Positions 51,701 through 63,800 of a stretch of DNA of 64,000 bases are shown here, piece after piece. Source of the stretch: Motacilla alba alba. Taxonomy: Eukaryota; Chordata; Aves; Passeriformes; Motacillidae. The position numbers were made by a program, and so were the translations under genes. Positions within the stretch are counted from its first letter, which is position 1; every line of letters starts with the position of its first letter. The stretch spans positions 40,273,258 to 40,337,257 of the forward strand of contig NC_052018.1 of assembly GCF_015832195.1 (NCBI RefSeq), in the 5' to 3' direction. Below the pieces are notes generated by a model, which searched no databases, was not told the DNA's origin, and saw nothing but the letters and a program-made list of their open reading frames with translations.

Positions 51701-54700
51701 AATGTTCAATAAAACATGTGTGCATCTGCAAAATAGAATAGTCCTTATATTTTACATTGAGCTACCTCAGGGTCATGGAAGGTGTTTTATTAGAACAGTC
51801 AACAATAATAGCATGATTTTTATTAGTAGGAAAAGATAGAGTGAGAGACTACTAATTATTTTTCAGCCTGAGGGGCATTTTCCCTGAAACGACTGTTAAT
51901 TTGATCATTGTCGTGCAGTTCACAGATTTACATGAACTTATTTCAGTACGACACATGGCTAAGAACTAGACTAAATATGTTGCTTTATTAATGGTTTTCA
52001 GAGAGTGTATTAGAGAGTGCTAACCATGTGGGTACAGGGATGATACTGATAGTGCTTAGAAGGCTGAATCTTTTTGGAAGCAGCTAGCCTGAAGCCTTTT
52101 CAGTGTGATATTTTTTGTTCATGCAGTGAGATATTAAGCCTACAAGAATGAAATAAAATCCCAGTGAAATGAGAATTTGTTGGTGTTGTCTTAGATCTAT
52201 GTGCAGTGATGCTGGTGGAGGTTTTGGGCTGGGTTTGTTTTTTTGGTTGGGTTTTTTTGTTTTGTTTTTTGGGTGGTTTGTTTGTTTTAAACTAATCTGG
52301 CAGGTCTAGGAGGCAATTACATTTTGGGTAATTATTTAATCAATACATATGGCTCAGATGTTTATGTATGTATGTGCACATATATAAATATAAACACATT
52401 CTCAATGAATCTTCTGCTAGAAGTGACAAAAAATCCTGGGAACACATTCCAGGTTTTAGCCTTTTTAGGCACTCTGGCATTTTTCTTACTTCAGCCATCT
52501 CGTCTCCTTTTCAGCCCACATATACACATTCTTTCAATCCTGAGGAGAGTCACATATGCAGTCTGAAAGGCCTTTAGTTTAGATTAAGAGAAACTGCAAG
52601 ATGAAAGGGAACAAAACCAGAGTCTCCGGAAGGACAAATAGTTTGCATCTCCTTTGTCACACGCTGCTTTTGCTTTTCCTTACAAAGTTTCCTTACAAGC
52701 TTCCTTTGCTGGTGGGGACTTTTCAGAAGTGTAAAACTTTAGTGTGCAGCAATCAGTCACTATTGCTGTGCTGCACTGTCCCACGTGCAGACCAGCAGGA
52801 TACAAGGCACAGCTGCATCTTTCATCCTGCTGTGGGCAGACTCCAAGAATGTGGTTGGTGCAAGTGAAGTACTCTCACATAGTCATATCAATGTTCTCCA
52901 AGTTGTATCATGAACAATTTCATCCCGTGAAAATTATTTTCATCACCACCTGTGAGAAAAATGGTGGAACAAACTCTCAGACTGGGAGAACAAGAAGTTC
53001 CAATGAGCTGCCAGACTATTTCCCCACTTTTCTCTCAAGATTGTGTTTGTTTAGTGGATATTGACCTTCTTGAACTTGGCAAAGCAGTAGCACTGCTTTC
53101 CCAAGTGTTCCCCAGGTTGAGAGGTGACTCTAGGTCAGGAAATTCATTTTCCTTAAATATCTTATTGACTTGTAGCTCAGTCTGAATTAGGGGGTGTAAG
53201 CAAATTTTTGCCTCCCTTAATGCTCTAGGTTGGTAATTGCTCCACCCCATCCTCCAACGCCCCCCAGATCTCTTTAGCTAATATAAGTAACTTCTCTATT
53301 TTGACTGTTTTAAGGTCCCAGTTTTAGTCCTGCCTGCCTCCAATTACCATCTGCTCATCAACAGACCAAAAAGTACAGTTCCCAGTCATGGTTCAGCAAG
53401 ACTTTTGAGATAGTAATTTCCTCTTGCAGTAGCACAAGGCAGAAGTATTTTTATTGGTCTTTTTCTCTCTAGATTTAGTGGAGAAGAGGAACACAATTAC
53501 ACAAAATAATAAGCATAACAGAAAACTCTGAACAGAAGCAACCAGTTTTTCAATGACATTGTGTAACTGTGAGTTACTACAAGAAATTTTAACTAGATTT
53601 ATAAAATCTTTATTGAGATAATCAAGATATTATGGTTTACTACAAAATGGATGGTCAGGTCTTAGCTTCCAATGCATGGATATCAGAACCCACCCTAAAC
53701 CTCTCTCTGGAAATGAAGAGAGAGAGGCAATAGGCAGAAAGCCAAAGAATAAAAGCTTGCACTCCCATTGCAGAAATAAAAAACACAGGCATCCACAGAA
53801 GCAAAGGAAAATACAGTAACCCAAAAATGTTGGGATAGCACAAAGAGGCGGCAGCTTTCTTAATTTTGCCTGATCTTTGCCATCACCTTTACTTTGCCAC
53901 AGGTCTTACTTCTGAAGAACCGTTGTGATGAAAATAAGATTTAGAATTGCCTTTCTTTTCATTTCCTTTTCAGCCCTAAGTTAACTTTTGTCAAAGATGA
54001 AAATTTTGGTCGGGCATCCATCAAAGCTCAACTGTGGGCACTCACAGTTACCTGTATTGTATACAGATTTATTTTGCTGCCTTAACCAGGAGAGTGAGAT
54101 GGGACAAGCCTTCACAGGTAGATTTTTGCTGAGAGAAGATGACAGGTTATTGGCTGGAATTGCTACCATCACTGATTTCTAACATTTATATTCATGATAA
54201 AAATTATCTCCATAATGCAGAACTGTAAGGTTATTCTGATTCCAGCTAGTGTGTCAATGTGCAGAAAAGAAAGGCTAGGAGAGAAACAGGCACAATCAGG
54301 CACTGCTAGGGCTGCATGATAGTTAACATGAACTCTCAGTTTCTTGTGTTAAGGTCATTCTCTAAGGACTCTCTATGAGGTACCAATAGATCCTGACATG
54401 CAACTCCACATCCTAGACTTTGAACTGTCCTAGGCTCTTCTCTGATATGTAAGATCTAAATAGCAAGGTCCCATCTGAACCTTCCAGATACACCTTTTTC
54501 TAAGAGACTTTACTTCAAATAAATTAGATCCCTTAGGATTTGAACTGCATTATTTTTAAGGATTTTTATCTCCACAGAATTGTGAGATAGTAATAAATAT
54601 TTCATTTTTAGTAACTTCTTAGTCTATTTTATATATATCAAAAAAAGTTAAAGCTCTGATTTAAAGAAAAGAAATCCAATTTTTTAACTCTTTTATTTAC

Positions 54701-55934
54701 AGCTTTTATTGCTTTCTTCTAAAGGTCTGGAAGAAAGCTAAAACTGTAGATTTGTTGCAATGATAAAATGCATTTATTTTTATCTAAAAGGAAACCAAAA
54801 GCCTATTATCCCAATAGTTAGAGCCCTTCAACCATGCTTGAAATTCAAATATTAGTTTTAAATCCAAATAAATAAACTTGAGCTGCATCACAGATCTGTT
54901 GAAGTAAGCTTAATGACATGGCTGATATCACACATTTTTATACCACCCATAGCATAAAAATGTCCCTGTAACATTTTCCTCAAAAACTGTTTTTATTGTA
55001 ATAGACAGAAAAATAGAAGAAAATTAAATTAAATTAATGTTCATAATGAGTTTTCCTTTCTGCTGTGAAAAACATACGGTTAACAGAAAGTGTTAACTGG
55101 AAATCCTGTTGTCTTAGATTAAAAAAAAAGGAATATAACAAACACATGTCTAAAATTTCTCTGATTTTCCTTTTCTTTTGCTCATTCAGGATATGAAGAG
55201 ACATGGTTATACGAGCGAAATGGAGCCTTTCATCCAACTGTTCTTTAAGTTAATCAACACTGAATTTCACATTAATAAAAAATAAGGTACAGTCCTACAG
55301 TAATCCCTGTAATAATTTTGTGATCTGTTTCCATTTCATGGCTAAAATAGCTCTATAGTATTGTAGGGGAACTATGAGCCAAAGTGATATGGCAAGAGAT
55401 ATCTGGAAGGTCTCACCCTGCAAAATATTTCTATCATTTTTATGTTGTCCAAGACAACTGCAACTTGAATACTGTAAACTAACCTGGAAGAGAAACATCA
55501 AATTTCAAAGGGGAAAATAAGTGTGGCTCATTAAATATGTAATAACTGAGTAGAGTTAGCTGTGAAGGATCATTTTTAACAGAAGTCTCTTGGCTGGAAG
55601 CTCAGTAATGTCAAAAAATGTGGGACAATTTCATGCAATTAAACAAGAAGGAAATGATTACACAACAATCAAAACAATATTGCTGTTTGGATGTTCTTTA
55701 AAGTTGTGAATAGCCACCTTTGCTTTAAAATTCACATTTTTGAACTTTGGAAATTGTACTTGAAGACAATTTGGTACTGTTTTTTCTTTCCAAAGCCATA
55801 TGGTTGAGAGAATTTAGCACTGTCCTGGGAATCAGGACATTCTCGCTCCTTGTCTCATCTTTACTGCTGATGGGTCTTAATACTTTCTTTTTCTTTAAAC
55901 TTTGGAAATGCTATTTAATTATGCTATGCAACAA
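45701..55934. other. Non-coding sequence with simple tracts and a weaker regulatory-like patch
   Basis: No gene recognised. Holdings include a patch at about 48430-48560 with CACTCGTTGC, AGCAATTGATC, AATTTAATTAAG and a CpG near 48552 that could be regulatory. There is an A/C tract at 48845-48873, short CA repeats at about 50595-50610 and a G/T tract at 52221-52288. Many frames of 60-106 codons overlap in both directions and show no known domain. Confidence 0.5.
52221..52288. repeat. G/T-rich low-complexity tract
   Basis: About 68 bases of T runs separated by G, GG or GGG with one internal C, including TTTG units at the right end. It is the reverse-strand type of the A/C tracts in this window and nearly matches the tract at 1131-1241 in composition. 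No retroelement body adjoins it. Confidence 0.85.
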
Positions 55935-56112
55935 CCCAGTTTGCAAACATTAATTAAGCCTCATAGCTCCCTTGTGGTCTGAGACAGGTAAAATACCATT
56001 AGTCTCAGATAATAGGGAAAATAAGGCTCAGAGGGGTTAAGTGGCATGCCCAAAGTCACAGAAGCAGTAGTATTTGGATCAGTATTATAATTCAAATTGT
56101 CTTTTAATCTAC
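55935..56112 (-). mobile_element. Ancient MIR-type SINE (amniote MIR)
   Basis: The + strand shows the reversed MIR layout over about 175 bases. TTTGCAAACATTAATTAAGC and TCATAGCTCCCTTGTG come first, then AATAGGGAAAATAAGGCTC, AGAGGGGTTAAGTGGCATGC, CCAAAGTCACAGAAGCAG and finally GTATTTGGATC. These match in order the MIR words GGGAAACTGAGGCACAGAG, GGTTAAGTGACTTGCCCAAG and GTCACACAGC. MIR elements are old tRNA-derived CORE SINEs, inactive since early amniote history. The tRNA-like 5' half is not visible, so this is a 3' to middle fragment. Confidence 0.75.
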
Positions 56113-59100
56113 AATGACTCTCAAGCAAGGCCAATGCATCCATGGGAGTCCTTTGAGTTAAAGAGCAAGAAACAAACATTTTAGCAGTTGTGAAAATTCA
56201 GTACCTTTAGGCTCAAATTGCCTCTAAGAATTCATTTGATCTTCACTGATTTATAAACAAGCATATGCATAGGCCACTTCAGTGCTGGGGAAGATGAGCA
56301 GAGAATACAAACAGCATCCCTTTAAGAAGTTTCTAAAGCAGGGAGGGGGGCAACACTGCATAGAGGGCATCACCCCAGGGGCAGGCTGTGGGGCTGGTGT
56401 TTCAGAGCGCAGACCCCACAGGAGGCAATGGGCTTCCAGCTGCTCCACTCAGAGAAACACAAAAGTGATCTCCTCTGGCTGGAAGGGGTCAGGGAAGGGT
56501 TTCCATCCTGTCAGCTAATCTAGGCGATACAGGAAGGTAAAAGAGGCTGTTAAGGAAATAAGCGGATGACTCTTAGCTCCTGTTCCATGTGTGTCACCAA
56601 GGGCATAGCAGGGGGACCCCATGTGTGAAGATAGGAGCTTTGCTGTTTATCCACTCCTTAGAGATGAGCTGCACCTGGTCTCCATGCCTATAGCTCCCTG
56701 CTGAGAACCTAAACCAAAAACTGACCTTTCAAGAGCAAAATGATAAGCTTTATATGGGACTTCTCAAGCAAAGGAAGAGGAAGGATATCCAGCATTTAGA
56801 AGTAACATGTTAACCATGAAGAGGAAAGATCTGAAGCAGCATAATAACTGGGAAACTCAGGATTATGTAGCATCCCCTATTCAAGAACTCCTACATACTC
56901 AGGTGGCCATGAGAGAGTGCTCTGAAAAAGTACAAGGAAACCCTGGCAGATACCTTACTGTATACACATCTTATCTCATCTTTTCTTATACTATATTCAA
57001 AGGTTGGCACATGTCCTCATTGTAAGAATATATAAGAAGGAGTAGTATGCTTGGGTTTTATATGAATTAATAAATAAAATATTTTCTACAGTTCATATGT
57101 TTTTATTTTATCCATTTCCTATATGGATTCCACTTCTGCTTCTGTTAAGGCAACCAGCTCCTAAAGTGTGCAGAATCTGTGCTCCTGCCTTTTGAAGAGC
57201 TTGCCCTTTCTGAGCAAGGCTGTCCTCATGTGCCAGAACATAAATATTTGAGGTGGGTCTTCATTGTTCCTTTTGTGACTTACAGGCTAGATTTTTATGG
57301 GATCTGCAATGCCTACACCAGATTTCTGAACTGCTGGCTACAGTTCACTGGATGCTCTTCCTCAATAGCCTAACTGAACTCTGTTGAGTTGAAGAAGAAG
57401 ATACAGATAATCACTTTGGTGGCAGCCATCTGGGGTCATATTTAGGTTTAGGAGACAGATGACAGGTCAGAATGTGATTTGCAGATTCAAGAATATGTAA
57501 TAGCATATTCAAGTGCTATTACAAGTTCAAGTGAAGATGCTTTCTGAACCACTGACATTGCTCTGATATTCTTTTTGTCTAACATTGAGTCATTAGGACA
57601 TTCAGGACATTCTAGCAGTCCAGCTTAGCAGAGATATCTCAAATAATCACAAGGAGATCTTCAAATATTTTGTCATCCAGCTACAGAATTGTTTGTGACA
57701 TACCATAACTATTAATGAGAGCTAGTACTGCTCCAGGGGAACTGGAAGGCTTGAGTCTTTGTATTTATGCTCATTAATATTTTCATTATTTTCATGAGTA
57801 TGCAAAATTTGTCTGTCCTCGAGAAAGCTGGTCATATCCTGGTGCTGCCCTTCAGATAGCTCCAGCTTGTGCCAGGTACTTCTATAAATCTAATCCAAAA
57901 CGAAACCATTCCTGAACTGATTCTAACAAGAGTGCTTGGTACCTCTTCAAGTGATATTTGTCTCCACTGAAGCCCTGAGGACTACCTCTCAGCTTGATTG
58001 TTGTTACTCTGATCACACCTCACTGCATTTCCAAGGGTGCAGCCACATTACACTTCTACCAGGTTACAGAAAAGAAATTCTTGAAAATAGTAACCCTTGT
58101 GTTATTTTTGCCAGAAAGCTCTGGCTAGCTGCTTAATCCTTCCCTTATCTTTCAGTAGATACTGCTTTCCTGGCTGCTGTATCCAGGCAAGAGGCTGTAA
58201 TAATCACAGGAACCTCTCAAATATTTGGAGCTTCAGATATTTCCTGTCTCTATCCTACATGTACTGTCTTTTCCAAAGGTGTTCTTGAACGATGTACAGT
58301 TTAAAATCATCCCACAATTTTGATAATTTAAATCTCTTTTGTGATCTTTTCTAATTTTTTTTTTTTTTTTTACCAATTCTAGCTGGCCAAGGCTACACTT
58401 CATGTCCTGAATGCAGCAGCATGTTTTCTTTTCTCCTTGACAGTGTGGAGTTATTTCAAGTCTTATTGAGACTAATTTTATGGCACAGATGAGAGGTTTT
58501 TGACCATTTTGCAGTGACTATCCAACTGGGTTTCTGATTTGTACTTACTACTTTTTATCAAAGAAAGACTCACTCTGTTTTACTCAGTTTGAACCAATAT
58601 GATCTCCTTCCCTCTCTGAATAGCAACCTTTAAAGATTTATAGGGCAGCAGCTTGGAGTTCACTAACTATACCAGAGACACATGAAATTACAGTTCTGTT
58701 AGAAGGTGTGAATTCTGACAGCGTCAGAAGTTTCAGAATAAAACTAGGATTTTCACTTAAATCTTCAGATTTTTTAAATCCCAGACTGGAATGGAGTGAA
58801 AGAAATGGCCGTTGGGGCTAAGAGAAGTTTTTCTAATGCTGTGGGATTTATCAAGAGGTCAAAGTGCTTTCCTTGACACACATCTAAAAGAGAAGGGTGG
58901 ACAAGCAGCCAGAGGCACCCAATTCATAAGTTGTCAGGCATTTTCTTTCTACAGTAAAGAATGTAACTAGAAACAAACACTGACAGCCAGATGGATTCCT
59001 GCTTCCTGTTGAAGATACAATTTGTAATTAGCGTAATATCTCCTGGTAGATTTTTAGATGCAAAGGCTAGTTGTTAGAGAGAAGATAAAAACAAAGTCTC

Positions 59101-59559
59101 AAAGTGTATGTATCTTTTCTATTCATCATTTTTTAAGCTCAGGTAGGTCACGATGAGTTTGAACATCCACTTCTTCTCCACATTTCTAACATTCGGGAAG
59201 TGGTGATCCTGGAGAGAGAAAATAATTTTTTTTAAGTATTTTACACAGTTTGACATAGTTCAATTCTGTCATGGTCTTTTGCCTGAATTTTGCCTTGGTG
59301 TCTGTCACAGACACAGAAAACCCATCCCCTTCCTTCTTACAATTTTGAATTTGTTTTTGTTTTACAGGTTTTCACATAGGGGAACTGCTCATCAGAACAG
59401 AAACTAACCCACACCACATTTTGTGCAGCTTGGCTAAATCAAAATAATGGCATCCTGGCAAACATTTGGTAGGGAGAGTGTAATAATTATTGGTTTGGTT
59501 TTCCTTAACCTCTTTTTGTTTAGTCAACATTAAGTCAATCCACCTGGAGCTTAATACTG
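56113..59559. other. Non-coding sequence, GC-richer at 56300-56720
   Basis: No gene recognised. The part at about 56300-56720 is richer in G and C and could be an unrecognised retroelement, but I could not name it. A T run of about 18 bases lies at 58355-58372. Frames of up to 78 codons have no known domain. Confidence 0.45.
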
Positions 59560-59710
59560 TATGTTACTATAGTAACTTTACAGCCTATTTGATTGTGACA
59601 AAGGGCTTCATCTCGTCCATTTCATGCTCCTGTGTCGACCTACTCCCTCCCAGTGTTTTATTATATCTGTCTTTAAGAGTATCTGCAGGAGCCACAGCTG
59701 CTCTGCTTTT
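59560..59710. promoter_or_regulatory. Candidate regulatory patch with X-box-like palindrome
   Basis: GTTACTATAGTAAC at 59563-59576 is a perfect 14-bp palindrome. Its right half, AGTAAC, fits the RFX X-box half site RGYAAC, while the left half departs by one base from GTNRCC. It is followed by CpG-bearing words (ATCTCGTCC near 59612 and TGTGTCGACC near 59632) and CAGCTGCTCTG near 59696. The function is inferred from the motif. Confidence 0.3.
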
Positions 59711-61732
59711 GTAGCAGAAAGCAGCTTTCACTGTGTGAAATACTCTGCTCTAAAAGGTCTTTTGGGCTGATGGCATTATTGAATTTCAAAGCAAAGACAA
59801 ACAACATTAAATTGTTTAAAGCTAATATTCATGTTTTGCCGTACAGCATGTTTGGATTTTTTTTTCAGAATAGAACTGTATATAATCACTGGTTGATACC
59901 CTTGAGAACAAAACCACAAAATAAAGCAATGTAGAATACAAAAAGACTTGAAAGTAATTCAGTTTTCAAAACAAAACAAAAAAAAATGTGTTGAGGGCTT
60001 AGGAAAAACATTAACTCCAGAAGCTGGAGTTAGCAGTTTGTAAAATGAAAAATTGAATCATTTTCTACAAAAGGGCCTGATTCTTTCCTGTTAAAACACT
60101 GTGAAGCCATTGATTTTGATGGCATTACTTCCAAATTTATACCGGTACGAGGCTGACTAGTACATGACCCATGAGTGCAAAATGTTTAAGACTTTCTGAC
60201 TGTTGCCCGTTCATTTTACAACCTGGTTGTTCTATAATACTCTAACCAGCCATGTGGATGATTGTAACAAGCCACTACACAGCTTTTGTTTGGATTACCA
60301 GTGCCTCAAAACTCTTTGATTACATTGTTTGTTCCTGCTGTTGTTTAAATTTACCTTACTCTAGCTTCTCAGCACAATTTATTCCTTACTGGAGCTCTTT
60401 TTCCCTGCCTGCTCTACAGCTACTGGCCTCATGAGTGAAAATACTTTACAAATCTATTTTTCCTCAGTCTGTTCAGATTTGTCTCATATTGCTAATATTT
60501 ATCTGCATATTTGATTTGAGAATAAAACATGTTCTCTGCCCTAGTTTCTCTCACTCCTCACACGTTGTTACGGATGCTTCTGAATAAAGAACTCTGCATC
60601 TCTTTGTCGCCAGCACAAGGGCGATGCGGCGAGGCTCCTCCTGCATTTCAGCAGAGCCCCGCTCCAGTTGTGTTAATTGTTGGGCTGGGAGGGCAGCGAG
60701 CACTGAATGCTGCCTTGTTAACTTGCTAAGCAGCTGGTCAGCAGGGTAGTTTGATTCCAGCAAGGCTCTTGACACCTCTGCCAAGGGTTATTGATACCTC
60801 ACACACCCCAGCTGAGACAGATTGTTTTAGTCGTGCTTCATATCCATAGCACAGCCTGTAGTTAGGAAAAAAAGTGATTGACAGCTCACACCTCCTGGGC
60901 CCTTCTTACTACCAGACACAACATCTGCTATGCCCTGTGGAGCAGTGAACCAACACACACTGAGAGAACTGTTTCTAGTATTGTCAGGGTTGATTTTGTT
61001 TAACCCTTTCTGGCTGCTCTCTGGAGATGAACATAGGGGCTTCTGTAATGCTTCACACGTGCTTAAAAAGTGTGGAATATTTGACCAAGCGAATACCGGA
61101 GAGTACCGGGTGCTTGCAATGGCAGCTCTTCCTCTGTAAAGTGACCATAGTACTCGGGATTGTAAAATAGAAACTGGGTTAGCCCTACAGAAGTGTTACT
61201 TATTTCCAAAGAGTGCCAGGGATGCAGCCAATTGAGAGTGCAACTCTGAAATGTGGCCTGAAGCAATTTCACCATGTGTGCAGGGATATAGGGAGGAGGA
61301 GCACAGCCCTAAGTCTGTTTGCTAACCAGTTACCTAGGTCAAAGCACGCTGGCTAAAGTTGAGGTTATATGTACAAACAGCAGAGGGGTATAGGTTTTTG
61401 ACAGGGAAGAGAGAAGAAAAATGGTTCTATTTCCTACCTTAGAAAACTAGCCAGTAACAGTTGGCAATTGCAGAATCTTCACAATAAATTATTGCATGTT
61501 TGATTAAAAATATGGATTATTAAATATACATGCAAGGAACTTTTGCAAACTTTCTTCAACATGTTTAAAAAATTATAAGAAGTATTTTAAAGACTCCCAA
61601 AATCAAATAGATTGTCTTAAAATACATCTGACATGTTGATATGCCTTACTTTTGGATGGGTTTGGGATTTTTAATTTTTTTCCCTCCTAAAATAGCTGAA
61701 GCCTAAAAATTATTTTTCTAAACCATAGTATT
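59711..61732. other. Non-coding sequence with a CpG-containing patch
   Basis: No gene recognised. A patch at about 60545-60720 has more CpG (GTCGCC, GCGATGCGGCGAGG, CCCGCTCC, GCAGCGAGC) than the surroundings but is far too small and CpG-poor overall to call a promoter island. Remaining sequence is AT-rich. Confidence 0.45.
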
Positions 61733-61768
61733 ACAGAATAATATAATAGAATCATAGACTTGTCTAAG

Positions 61769-62076
61769 TCAAAAAAGACCCTTAATATCATTGAGTCCAA
61801 TTGTTAGCCCAGCATTGCTGAGTCCATCACTAAACACGTCCCCAGGCGCCATAACTGCACATCTTTTAAATACCTCCAGGAATGGTGACTCCACCACTTC
61901 CGTGGGCAGCCCATTCCAATGTTTGACAACCCTCTCCTTAAAGAAATTTTTCCTAATGTCCAATCTAAATGTCTCCTCGAGCAACTTGAGGACATTTCCT
62001 CTAATCTTGTTATTTGGGGGAAGAAATCAACCCCTATCTCACTACAACCTCCTTTCAGGGAAGCTGTAGAGAGCAA
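61769..62076 (-). pseudogene. CR1 ORF2 C-terminal remnant and 3' UTR
   Basis: Two overlapping minus-strand frames here hold pieces of the end of CR1 ORF2, including [17 protein letters not shown] and [13 protein letters not shown], typical of the last conserved block of avian CR1 protein 2. The frame then runs into the 3' UTR, which ends with the terminal repeats near 61733. The C-terminal segment is split from the reverse transcriptase by frameshifts. Confidence 0.8.
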
Positions 62077-62367
62077 TTAAGTCTTCCCTGAGCCTCTTTT
62101 TTTTTCAAACTAAACAAACCCAGCTCCCTCAGTTGCTCCCCACAAGACTTGTGCTCCAGACCCTCCACTAGCTTCATTGTCCTTTCTGGGCAAACTCCAA
62201 TACCTCAAAGTCTTTCTTGTAGTGAAGGGCCCAAAATTCTGCACAAGATTCAGGGTGTGGCCTCACCAGTGCTGAGTACAGAGAGTCATACAGTGGGGTC
62301 AATCAGTGTCCTGATCCTGCTGGTCACACTATTTTGGATACAAGCAGGATGCCACTGGCTTTCTTGG

Positions 62368-63215
62368 TCACCTGGGTACACACTGGTTCATGTTCAGCTG
62401 CCACAGAGCAACATCCCCAGATCCTTTTCCAACAAGCAAATTCCCTCTCTTCTCCCAGCCTGTAGGGTTTGTTGTGCCCAAGTGCAGGACCTGGCAGTTT
62501 GACGAGTTGAGCCTGATACATTTGGCCTCAGGCCACTGGTCCAGCCCATTCAGATCCCTCTGCAGAGCTTTCCTGCCTTCCAGCTGATCAACACTCCTGC
62601 CCAAATTGTAGTCACCAGAAAATAGACTGAGGGAGAACTTGATCGCCTCATCCAAATCATTTTTAAACATATTAAACAGGACTGGCTCCTATGCTGAGGG
62701 GACACCACCTGTGACCAGCCACCAGCTAGATTTAGTCCACTTTCTGGGCCCGGCCATCCAACCAGTTTTTTGCTCAGTGAAAAATGCACATGTCCAAGCC
62801 TCGAACAGCCTCTTTCCCCAGGAAAATATTGTGGAGGACAGCATCAAATACTTTGCTAAAGTCCAGGTAGACTACATCCACAGCCTTTCCCTCACCCAAT
62901 AACTGGGTCACCTTGTCATAGAAGGAGATCGGGTTGGTCAGGCAGCGCCTGCCTTTCACAAACCTATGCTGGCTAGTTCTGATCCCTTGATTGTCCTGTA
63001 GGTGCTGCATGGTGGCATTTAAGATGATCTGCTCCAAAACTTTCCCCAGCACCAAGGTCAGGCTGACAGGCCTGTAATTCCCCTATCCCTCCCCAGCCCT
63101 TCTTGTAGATGGGCATCATATTTGTTAACCTCCACTCAGCTAGGACCTCACCGATTAGCCAAGACTTCTGGTGAATGATGAAAAGTGGCTTGGCAAGCTC
63201 TTCCACTATCTCCAT
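62368..63215 (-). pseudogene. CR1 reverse transcriptase remnant, catalytic motif lost
   Basis: The polymerase domain is spread over at least three minus-strand frames. First comes a thumb-distal part, WRLTNMMPIYKKGWG, and nearby text (62973-63215). Next is the part VLEQIILNATMQHLQ to the motif A segment VYLDFSKVFDAVLHN (62774-63055), which keeps its first catalytic aspartate. Then follows the motif C region and beyond (62368-62670), reading LFSGDYNLG where active copies have FADD, so the catalytic pair has become GD. QVLHLG later in the frame is another CR1 signature. Frameshifts between the pieces and the altered motif C mean it cannot make an active enzyme. Confidence 0.88.
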
Positions 63216-63381
63216 CAGTTCCCTTGTGTGGGCTCATAGATTTGTTCATGTCTAAGCAGTGTAGCAGGGCACTGACCATTTCCCCTTGGATTATGAGGGC
63301 CTCATTCTGCTACCATCCCTGTCTTCCAGCTCAGGAGGCAGGGTACTTGGAGAACAACTGTCTGACTACTGAAGACTGAGG

Positions 63382-63800
63382 TCAAAAAAGCATTAAGGAA
63401 TTCAGCCTTTTATTCACCCTTTGTTGCTGTGCTTCCCTGCACACACAATAAGAGATGGAAATTTTCCTTAGTTCTTTTGTTGCTGCTGTATTTCTGGAAT
63501 TTATTTTTTTTTTGTTTGACCCCCACTTCTTACTTCTCTGAGAATGAAAAACTATAATTTTGTGATTGCTGTGCCCAAGACAGCCCCCAGCTATGACATC
63601 AACCACAAGTCTTTGCTCACAAGCAACAGGTCCAGAAGGGCAGCTCCCCTAGCTGCTCCCTCACCAGCTCTGTCAGGACATTACCTACCACATACTACGG
63701 GAACCTCCTGGACTATTTGATCTCTGCTGTATTGTATTTCCTACTGACATCTGATACATTGAAGTCCCTAAAAAGAGCAAGGACTAGCAAAATCTTTTTT
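63382..63800 (-). pseudogene. CR1 endonuclease C-terminal remnant
   Basis: Minus-strand text includes RDFNVSD near 63755, in place of the GDFN-x-PD core of the CR1 apurinic endonuclease, and GGCLGHSNHKIIVF (about 63540-63590), matching the GCLGHSDHE block at the end of the domain. In-frame stops interrupt the stretch between them. After the domain the copy passes through an arginine/lysine-rich linker to the reverse transcriptase. Sequence N-terminal to the DFN block was not recognised, so truncation probably falls near 63800. Confidence 0.75.

Larger units (their letters stand above)
61733..63800 (-). mobile_element. CR1 LINE, long 5'-truncated copy
   Basis: The element runs on the minus strand, with its 3' end at about 61733, where the + strand shows the CR1 terminal words (ATAGAATCATAGAC). 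Upstream of that (higher coordinates) lie the ORF2 C-terminus (ending region [20 protein letters not shown]), the reverse transcriptase and part of the apurinic endonuclease. CR1 elements are the main LINE family of birds and insert by target-primed reverse transcription. Recognisable homology fades near 63800, so the 5' end, ORF1 and part of the endonuclease are missing. Frameshifts and stops split ORF2 into several frames. The many + strand frames in this interval are shadows. Confidence 0.92.

Noticed and set aside
60545..60720. CpG-containing patch as a possible promoter island
   Set aside because: Too short and too low in CpG density for a CpG island, with no adjoining exon or frame.
62149..62902. 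+ strand frames of 65-117 codons near the right end
   Set aside because: They are antisense shadows of the CR1 reverse transcriptase, which reads on the minus strand.
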